Source: Pseudomonas citronellolis (lineage in GTDB: Bacteria; Pseudomonadota; Gammaproteobacteria; Pseudomonadales; Pseudomonadaceae). From it: a stretch of 64,000 bases of DNA. The DNA lies in contig NZ_FOLS01000011.1 of assembly GCF_900112375.1 (NCBI RefSeq), positions 62,001-126,000 of the forward strand, in the 5' to 3' direction. Positions within the stretch are counted from its first letter, which is position 1, and each line of letters starts with the position of its first letter. Shown here piece by piece: positions 42,281-51,000 of this stretch. Both the position numbers and the translations under genes were made by a program. The notes beneath the pieces are model-generated. The model searched no databases, had not been told where the DNA came from, and saw nothing but the letters and a program-made list of their open reading frames with translations.

Positions 42281-42745
42281 GTTGACCAAGTCGATGAAAG
42301 CCAGTTCGACGAACAGTTCGACATCAATGTCAAAGGCGTCTTCTACACCATCCAGAAAGCGCTGCCGCTGCTGCGTGATGGCGGTTCCATCGTGCTGGTG
42401 TTGTCCATCGCCCACCTGAAGGCACTGGAGGCCCACGTGTTCTATGCGGCGACCAACGCGGCGGCGCGCTCATTCGCTCGCCGTTGGGTGGCTGAACTCA
42501 AGGGCTGGAACATCCGCGTCAACTGCCTGAGCCCCGGCCCGCTGCTGACGCCGATCATCGGCAAGATGGGGATTGGCGAGGCGCAGTTCGGCGCGTTCGA
42601 AAAACGGCTGGCTGGGCTGATTCCGCTCGGCCGTCTCGGCCACCCGGAAGAGTTGGCGAACGCAGCGCTGTTCCTTGTATCGGGCGACAGCAGCTTCACC
42701 ACCGGCGTCGACCTGTGCATCGATGGCGGGCTGTCGCAGCTCTGA
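42281..42745 (+). pseudogene. Truncated short-chain dehydrogenase
   Basis: The C-terminal two thirds of an SDR: DEQFDINVKGVFYTIQKALP, the ALEAHVFYAATNAA stretch and IRVNCLSPGPLLTPI. The N-terminal glycine-rich nucleotide-binding part is missing, and the catalytic YxxxK is YAATN, with Asn for Lys. It cannot be a working SDR and is a decayed host gene at the junction. Confidence 0.85.
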
Positions 42746-42795
42746 ACGGAAAAGGGCCAGGAGCTTTACGCGCCGGGCCTTGTGTTCTACCGGTT

Positions 42796-43773
42796 TCAGC
42801 TTTTGATGAAGGCCAGCAGGTCAGCGTTGATGGTGTCTGTGTGGGTCGTGCACATGCCGTGGGGCAGGCCAGGGTAGGTCTTCAGGATGCCGTGCCGCAG
42901 CAACTTGATGGACAGGCGCGCGGAGTCGTCGATGGGAACGATCTGGTCGTCTTCCCCGTGCAGCACCAGAGTCGGCACGTCGATCTGTTTCAGGTCCTCG
43001 GTGAAGTCGGTTTCCGAGAAGGCCGTGATGCAGTCGTAATGGGCCTTGGCACCGCCGTTCATGCCCTGGCGCCACCAGTTGTCGATCACCACTTCGGAGA
43101 CCTTGGCGCCCGGCCGGTTGAAGCCGTAGAAGGGCCCCGCCGCCACCTCGCGGTAGAAGTTCGAACGGCTGGCGGCGAGCGCCTCGCGGAAGCCATCGAA
43201 CACCTTCAGTGGCAGACCGCCGGGGTTTTTCTTGGTGCGCAGCATGATCGGAGGCACGGCGCTGATCAGCACTGCCTTGGCGACGCGCCCGGCACCATGG
43301 CGTGCGACATAGCGCGCGACCTCGCCACCGCCGGTGGAGTGACCGATGTGCACGGCGTTCTTCAGGTCCAGGTGCGCTACCAGTTCTGCCAGGTCGGCGG
43401 CGTAGGTGTCCATGTCGTTGCCCTGCGCTGTCTGCGAGGAGCGCCCATGGCCACGACGGTCATGGGAGATCACGCGGTAGCCCTTGGCGAGGAAGAACAG
43501 CATCTGGCTGTCCCAGTCATCCCCTGAGAGCGGCCAGCCGTGATGGAACACGATGGGTTGCCCGCTGCCCCAATCCTTGTAGAACAACTGGGTGCCGTCG
43601 CGCAGGGTGAGGTAGCCCGATCCTTGCTCCTTGCGGCGCGCACCCGTTACGGTCGGGGCCTGGGCAGCGCTCGCCTGGCCCGCAAGCATGGGGACGGCAA
43701 CCGCCAGTGTCGCGGCTGCTACGCCGGCGCTCATCAGGGCGCGGCGGGTGGTTCCTTGGATCTCGTCGGTCAT
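42796..43773 (-). CDS. Secreted alpha/beta hydrolase (chloroperoxidase-like)
   Basis: A 325-aa protein from the ATG at 43773. It has a twin-arginine signal ([20 protein letters not shown]). The catalytic triad is Ser in GHSTGGG, Asp in [10 protein letters not shown] and His in GLPHGM; the oxyanion loop is [12 protein letters not shown]. This fits non-haem chloroperoxidase-type hydrolases exported by Tat. The real substrate is unknown. Confidence 0.9.
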   Translation of the reverse strand: MTDEIQGTTRRALMSAGVAAATLAVAVPMLAGQASAAQAPTVTGARRKEQGSGYLTLRDGTQLFYKDWGSGQPIVFHHGWPLSGDDWDSQMLFFLAKGYRVISHDRRGHGRSSQTAQGNDMDTYAADLAELVAHLDLKNAVHIGHSTGGGEVARYVARHGAGRVAKAVLISAVPPIMLRTKKNPGGLPLKVFDGFREALAASRSNFYREVAAGPFYGFNRPGAKVSEVVIDNWWRQGMNGGAKAHYDCITAFSETDFTEDLKQIDVPTLVLHGEDDQIVPIDDSARLSIKLLRHGILKTYPGLPHGMCTTHTDTINADLLAFIKS

Positions 43774-43946
43774 GGTGAAAGCTCTCGTCAGGGTACCGCT
43801 CGCGCGGCGAATGGGGGCCGGCCCGCTCCGGGCTCGAAGCGACCTTGCGGTCGCTAGGAAGGTCGGATTTCCGGTAGGCAAACCCTATTCGCTGGCCGGG
43901 GACTCTCTCCATCGTCCATGGGTATCGCATCACCACACCTAAGTTT

Positions 43947-44127
43947 CGCGGAGAGCCGGGGGCGTTCGATTCCTACCGAGATAGCTTCGACCTGTTCCAG
44001 CGCACCCGCTCCAGCCAGAAGCCCCTGCAAGTCGTGGAGGGCGCGACCCATTACGACCTGTACGGCCCCAGGCCCGGTCGCCGCTGCCCTGGAGCAGTTG
44101 GTGCCTTTCTTTAAGGCGCACCTGTGA
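43947..44127 (+). pseudogene. C-terminal remnant of an alpha/beta hydrolase
   Basis: One frame gives GAFDSYRDSFDLFQRTR and KPLQVVEGATHYDLY, where the His is in a typical hydrolase setting. A frameshift near 44065 then leads to AAALEQLVPFFKAHL and a stop at 44127. No N-terminal part is present upstream. Confidence 0.7.
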
Positions 44128-44381
44128 CGGGGCATCCGTCGCAGACTGCTGGCGAGTGAAGCTTCCACTGCTGGTGCGTCTACTGCAGTTGGTAGCGCAC
44201 GGACTGTTGGCACTACACCGGTACCATGGGCTGTTAGCCCTTGAAGGTGAGGCAGGGTTTTCTTTTGTGTGCGCTGGATGGGGTTGCGGGGGGAGGAGGA
44301 AGGGAGGATGGTAGGAATGCCAATACGCCCGAGCCCTGGCGGAATTCTTCTTCCATTGTTCGGTCGTCAGCCGAGGACGGT

Positions 44382-44699
44382 ATGGACGACGAACGCTTCA
44401 CCCGTGGGCTGAATATTGCAACGTGCTGCCTGAGCATGGCGGTTGATGATCTGTTGGCGGAAGAGTTCCAGTGTGATTCCGTCAGTGTCACGCACCGCCT
44501 GAGCGAGATTCGTCGCAGCGTCGAAAGCTGCGCGATGATCCTGCGGGCGTTGCAGGCGCATCGCAAGAGTTCTCCCTGCTTCGGGAAACTATCCAGCCCA
44601 GCGCTTGCTTCGGGGCGGTTCATCCAACTTGGCCCCCGGGGGTACGGTTCCAGCCTTGTCTGGCCTGCTTTCCCACGCATACGTCGATCCCATGCCTAG
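44382..44699 (+). CDS. Hypothetical protein, uncertain
   Basis: A 105-aa frame with a helical, Cys-containing N-terminal part (NIATCCLSMAVDDLLAEEF). The C-terminal third looks like non-coding readthrough. No strong ribosome site. Kept because the first 70 residues look protein-like. Confidence 0.35.
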   Translation: MDDERFTRGLNIATCCLSMAVDDLLAEEFQCDSVSVTHRLSEIRRSVESCAMILRALQAHRKSSPCFGKLSSPALASGRFIQLGPRGYGSSLVWPAFPRIRRSHA

Positions 44700-45042
44700 G
44701 CCGGCATGATGCGGGGTACCTGCCGAATTCGGATGGCCGTGGCGATGACGTAAGTGCGCCAGCGCACCGACATTGCCAGGCAAGGCCGCCACCCTGGCGA
44801 ATGGACTGGCCATTCAGCCTTCGATTCACTGCCGCCTGTGTGCGGCGTTACCCCGGACTGGCAGCGACTCGTTCCAGTGCCTAGCTGAAGCCGACCTGCT
44901 CGCCGAATGGCGGACGCCGCCGTCGCTTTGCTTCCTATCGCCCGCTCACCCGAGTCGAGGCCCCGGCATCTGCATCGTCACCGTTGACTCTGCCTTTTGC
45001 TAAAGGGCCAAGGCTTTTGCCACGGATTCCGGAGCCTTGCCT
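44700..45042 (+). promoter_or_regulatory. Upstream region of ndvB-like gene with 14-bp palindrome
   Basis: No gene is supported. GTGCGCCAGCGCAC at 44754-44767, preceded by TAA and followed by CGAC, is shared with sites at 56626-56639 and 60465-60478. A GGAG ribosome site lies at 45031-45034. No promoter could be assigned with confidence. Confidence 0.5.
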
Positions 45043-48000
45043 ATGAAATCGTTTTTCCGCCGGGCCTTTGCCCGCAGCCGTTCATTCCCTCCCTGGGACA
45101 GCCTGACCCCTGTACGCGAAGAGCTGTTCGGCGTCGAGCGGCTCGAACAGCATGCACAAAGCCTGGCCCTTGCCCAGCAGGTGACGGAGCGTCCGCCGTC
45201 GGTGTTGCCCCTGCATGTTCGCATGAACGATAACGCAGCTGCCCTGCTGACGGCCTACCGGGCCAGTGCCGCCGAGCTGGAGGGCGGCCATGCGGTGGTA
45301 CCCGCCGCCGAATGGCTGCTGGACAATTACCACATCGTCGAAGAGCAGATCCGCGAGATCCGCGATGACCTGCCGCCGGGCTACTATCGGCAGCTCCCCA
45401 AGCTCGCCGAGGGGCCGTTCGCCGGTTACCCGAGAGTCTTCGGGCTGGCGTGGGCCTTCGTCGCACATACCGACAGCCACCTGGACGTGGACCTGCTGCG
45501 GCGCTTCATCAGCGCCTACCAGCACATCCAGCCGCTGACCATCGGCGAGCTGTGGGCGGTGGCGATCACCTTGCGCATCGTGCTGATCGAGAACCTGCGC
45601 CGGCTCGCCGAACAGATCGGCAGCGGCCGGGCGGCCCGGGCCGACGCCGATGCGCTGGCCGACCGCCTGCTGGTGGCCGGGTGCGCCCGTTCGGCGCTGG
45701 ATGCTGACATCGCCCAGCGCCCGCGGGGACCGCTGTCCGAGCTGTTCGCCGCGCAACTGGCCAAGCGCCTGCGCGACCAGGACCCGCGTACAACCCCCAC
45801 GCTCGGCTGGCTGGAGGAGCGCCTGCGCGAGCAGGGCACCACGGTCGAGGAGGTGGTGCAACACGCGCAGCAACGCCAGGGCGCCTCGAACGTCACGGTA
45901 CGCAACGTGATCACCAGCATGCGGCTGATTTCCGACACCGACTGGGCCCGACTGTTCGAGAGCGTCAGCCTGGTGGACGCGCATCTGCGTGCCGGCAGCG
46001 CCTTCGCCGCCATGGATTTCCCAACCCGCAACCTCTATCGCAACGCCATCGAGCAATTGGCGCGCGGCTCCAGGCTCAGCGAACTGCAAGTGGTCGACCA
46101 GGTACTGGCGGCCACCCGCCAGACCGCCCGTGACGGTCTGGCGGGTGTCGAGGCCTGCCGCGCGGCCGATCCGGGCTTCCACCTGATCGCCGAAGGACGT
46201 CCGGCGCTGGAGCGCGCCATCGCGTTCCGCGCGCCGTTGCGCCTGTGCCTGAGCCGCTTCAACGTACGCCTGGGCATAGGTGGCTACATCGGCGCCATCC
46301 TGCTGCTCAGCGCCCTGTTGCTGGTGCTGGCGGCGCAGCTCCTGCACCGCCCGGCACTGCCCTGGGGCTGGATGCTGGCGTTCCTGCTGTGCCTGTGCGT
46401 GCCGGTGACCGAGGCGGCAACCGCCCTGGTCAACCGCCTGGTCACCTGGAGCTTCGGCGCCATCACCCTGCCGGCGCTGGAGCTGCTGGACGGCGTACCG
46501 CAGGCCCTGCGCACGCTGGTCGCCGTACCGACGCTGCTGACCAGCGAGGCCGACCTGCTGGAGCAGATCGAGCGCCTGGAGGTGCACCATCTGGCAGGCA
46601 TCGGCGGAGACCTGGCGTTCGTCCTGCTGCTGGACGGGGTCGATGCGCAAGAGGAGGTGCTGGACAGCGATGGGCCTTTGCTCGCGGTGGCGGCCGAGGC
46701 GATCGGGCGCCTGAACCAGCGTTATGGCCCCGGCCCCGGCGGCCAGCGCTTCTTCCTGCTCTACCGGCGCCGGCGCTTCAATGCCGCCGAGGGCTGCTGG
46801 ATGGGCTGGGAGCGCAAGCGCGGCAAGCTGCACGAGCTGAACCGCCTGCTGCGTGGCGCAACCGACACCAGCTTCCTGCCGCTCGCCGGGGAGCCGCCAC
46901 GGGGCCCGGCCGAAGTGCAACTGGTCATCACCCTCGATGCCGATACCCGCCTGCCACGGGAAGCGGCGCTGCGCCTGATCGGCAAGATGGCCCACCCGCT
47001 GAACCAGCCGCGCTTCGACGCGGCGTTGCAACGCGTGGTCAACGGTCATGCGGTGCTCCAGCCGCGGGTGACGCCATCGCTGCCGATGGGCGGCGAGGGC
47101 TCGCTGTACCAGCGGGTGTTCTCCGGCCCCGCCGGCATGGACCCTTACGCGGCGGCCGTATCGGACGTCTACCAGGACCTGTTCGGCGAGGGTTCCTATA
47201 CCGGCAAGGGTATCTACGACGTGGATGCCTTCGAGGCCTCGCTGGCCGGCCGGGTAGGGGATAACCGCCTGCTCAGCCACGATCTGTTCGAGGGCATCTT
47301 CGCCCGCGCGGGGCTGGCCTCGGACGTCGAGGTGGTCGAGGAGTCGCCGTCGCGCTTCGACGTGGCCAGCAAGCGCATGCACCGCTGGACCCGCGGCGAC
47401 TGGCAACTGCTGCCATGGATGCTCGGGCACTGGACGGGACCGCATGCGGTCCCGCTGATCGGCCGCTGCAAGATGCTCGACAACCTGCGCCGCTCGCTGG
47501 TCGCCCCCTTCGCCCTGGCCGGCCTGCTGCTTTGCTGGTGGCTGCCGCTGCCGCTGCCCCTGGCGCTGCTCGCCACGCTGCTGGTGCTGGTTATCCAGGC
47601 GATCCCAGCTTTGCTACCGATCGCCTGCGCACTGCTGCCGGCGCGCAGGGGCATCCGCCTGCGCACTCACTTCGCCATGCTCGGAGCCGACCTGCGGCGT
47701 ACCGCGCTGCAGATGCTTCTGTCGCTGGCCTTCCTGCCCAGCCAGGCATGGAGCATGGGCGATGCCATTGTCCGTACCCTGTGGCGGACGTATGTCAGCC
47801 AACGGCACCTGCTGGAGTGGACCACGGCCGCGCAGTCGTCGAGCCGGCCACTGCCCGGCTGGCCCGGCAGCTACCGGCAGATGGCGGCGGGGACCACGCT
47901 GGCATTGCTGGCCGGGCTCGCCGGGCTGGCCCTGGCGCCGGCGAACTGGCCGCTGGTTCTACCGCTGACGCTGCTCTGGCTGGGCGCACCGGTTCTCGCC

Positions 48001-51000
48001 TGGCACAGCAGCCGGCCAACCCGCGTGGCCCGGCGGCTGAGCCTGTCGCTGGAGGACGCCGAGGCCCTGCGCCTGACCGCCCGGCGTACCTGGCGTTTCT
48101 TCGAGACCTTCGTCACCCCGGCGGACAACCTGCTGCCGCCGGACAATTTCCAGGAGCAGCCCAAGCCGGTGCTGGCGCACCGCACCTCGCCGACCAACAT
48201 CGGCCTCTACCTGCTCTCGACGGTGGCCGCGCGCGATTTCGGCTGGGCCGGCGCCCACGAGACGCTGGCGCGCCTGGAAGGTACCCTGGCGGTGCTGGAG
48301 AAACTGCCGCGCAGCCACGGCCATTTCTTCAACTGGTACGGCACCCGCGACCTGCGTATCCTCGACCCGATGTACCTGTCCTCGGTGGACAGCGGCAACC
48401 TCGCCGGGCACCTGATCGTGCTCACCAACGCCTGCGAGCAATGGTGCGACCAGCCGACGGTGGCCCAGGCGCGCCAGGGCCTGCTGGATGACCTGCAACT
48501 GGCGCTGCAGGTCACCGATGGCATCGCCGGGCCGTCGCTGGCCGGTGGCGAGCCGTTGCGGCAATTGCAGGCCGAACTGGAAGAGATCCACGTCGCCCTG
48601 AGCGGCCCGCAGGCGCTGGATGCGCTGCTGCCGAGCCTCGGGCGCCTGGCCGAGAAGGCCGCCAAGGCGGCCGGCTGCCTGGTGCCGGCCGGCGAGGATG
48701 GCGCCGTGGGCGACCTGCTGTACTGGATCCAGGCCCTGCGCAAGGCCCTGGCCGAGCACAGCCGCGACCGTCTGCCGGTCTATCGGGACGGGTTGGCCGG
48801 GCGCCTGCAGGCCGCGGCCGACACTGCCCGGCGGCTGGCGCTGGAGATGGACTTCGGCTTCCTGCTCAACCCGGAACGCAAGCTGCTGTCGATCGGCTAT
48901 TCCGTGGACGACAACCGCCTCGACCCGAGCTGCTACGACCTGCTGGCCTCCGAGGCGCGCCTTGCCAGCCTGTTCGCCATCGCCAAGGGCGACCTGCCGA
49001 CCCGCCACTGGTTCCGCCTGGGCCGTACCGCGACGCCGGTGGTCGGCGGTTCGGCGTTGATCTCCTGGTCCGGCTCGATGTTTGAGTACCTGATGCCGTC
49101 GCTGGTCATGCGCGCACCGGCCGGCAGCCTGCTGGAGCGGAGCAATGGCCGGGTGGTGGCGCAGCAGCAGGCCTACGGCGCCGCCCTGGGCATCCCCTGG
49201 GGCATTTCGGAGTCGGCCTACAACGCCCGCGACCTGGAATTCACCTACCAGTATTCGAATTTCGGCGTGCCGGGGCTCGGCCTCAAGCGTGGGTTGGCCG
49301 AGAACGTGGTGGTCGCGCCCTATGCCACCGCGCTGGCGGCGATGGTCGACCCGCAGGCGGCACAGCGCAATTTCGAACGCCTGGCGGACATAGGCGCGCT
49401 CGGCCGCTACGGCTACTACGAGGCGCTGGATTTCACCCGTTCGCGGCTGCAGGACGAGGAAAACGTGGCGATCGTGCGCAGCTTCATGGCCCACCACCAG
49501 GGCATGAGCATCGTCGCCATCGCCAATACCCTGCAGGACGGGTGCATGCGCAGCCGCCTGCACCGCGAGCCGATGATCCAGGCCAGCGAGCTGCTGCTGC
49601 AGGAGCGCGTGCCGCGCGACGTGGCGCTGGCCCATCCGCGCGCCGAGGAGGTCACGGTGTCGGCCAGCGAGGGCCGTGGCGAGGCGTCGACGCTGCGCCG
49701 CGTCGAGGCCGCGCTCGGCGGACCGCCCATCACCCATCTGCTCTCCAACGGCCGCTACGCGCTGATGCTCACCGCCACCGGCGGCGGCTACAGCCGTTGG
49801 GGTGATATCGCCGTGACCCGCTGGCGCGAGGATGCCACCCGCGACGACTGGGGCAGCTTCATCTTCCTGCGCGACACGCAGAGCGGGGCGCTGTGGTCGC
49901 CGACCGTGCAGCCCAGCGGGCAGGCGGTGGAGAACGGCGAGGTGCTGTTCGACGAGGACCACGCCGAGTTCATCCAGCGCGACGCCTCGCTGGTGACCAC
50001 CCTCGACGTGCTGGTGTCCGGCGAGGACGACGGCGAGGTGCGACGGGTTTCGCTGACCAACCACGGTCGCCGCCCGCGGGAAATCGAGCTGACTTCCTAT
50101 GCCGAGGTGGTGCTCGCGCCCCCGGCCGCCGATGCCGCCCACCCGGTGTTCTCGCGGATGTTCGTGCAGACCGAGTACCTCGCCGAGTTCGGCGCGCTGG
50201 TGGCCACCCGTCGCCCGCGCTCGCCCGGTGATACGCCAGTGTGGGCGGCGCATTTCACCGTGGTTGAGGGCGAGCTGAGCGCCGAGCCGCAGTACGAATC
50301 CGACCGCGCCCGCTTCCTCGGCAGGGGCCGCAGCCTGCGCGAGGCGCAGGCGATCCACGCGCACCGGCCGCTGTCGAACAGTCAGGGCAGTGTCCTCGAC
50401 CCGATCTTCTCGCTGCGCCAGCGCTTGCAGGTGGCACCCGGCAAGGTCGCGCGGGTGGCGTTCTGGACCCTGGTGGCGAGCTCCCGCGAGGCGCTGCTGG
50501 ACCTGATCGACAAGCACCACGAGCGCAGCGCCTTCGAGCGCGCCAAGACCCTGGCCTGGACCCAGGCCCAGGTGGAGCTGCGCGACCTGGGCATCGACGT
50601 CGAGGAGGCCGCGGACTTCCAGCGCCTGGCCGCGCCTATCCTGTACGCCGACCGGCGTTTCCGCGCGCCGCCCGAGGCGCTCCGGCGCGGCGCCGGGCGC
50701 CAGTCGGGGCTGTGGCCGCTGGCGATTTCCGGCGACCTGCCGATCGTCCTGTTGCGCATCGACGAGATCGAAGACCTGGCACTGGTGCGGCAATTGCTGC
50801 GCGCCCGCGAATACTGGCGTATGAAGGGCCTGGACATCGACCTGGCGATCGTCAACGAACGCGCCTCGTCCTATGTGCAGGACCTGCAGGTGGCCATCGA
50901 GACCGCCGTGCGCAGCAGCCCGTCGCGCCCGCGTGCCGACGGCCAGGCCCTGCGCGGCGGCGTGTATACCCTGCGTGCCGACCTGATGACGCTGGAGGCT

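Noticed and set aside
47959-50793. Long reverse-strand open frame (944 codons) opposite the glucan synthase
   Set aside because: It is an antisense shadow of a high-GC gene; the sequence is low-complexity in Gln, Arg and His and shows no domain. The plus-strand frame has clear motifs.
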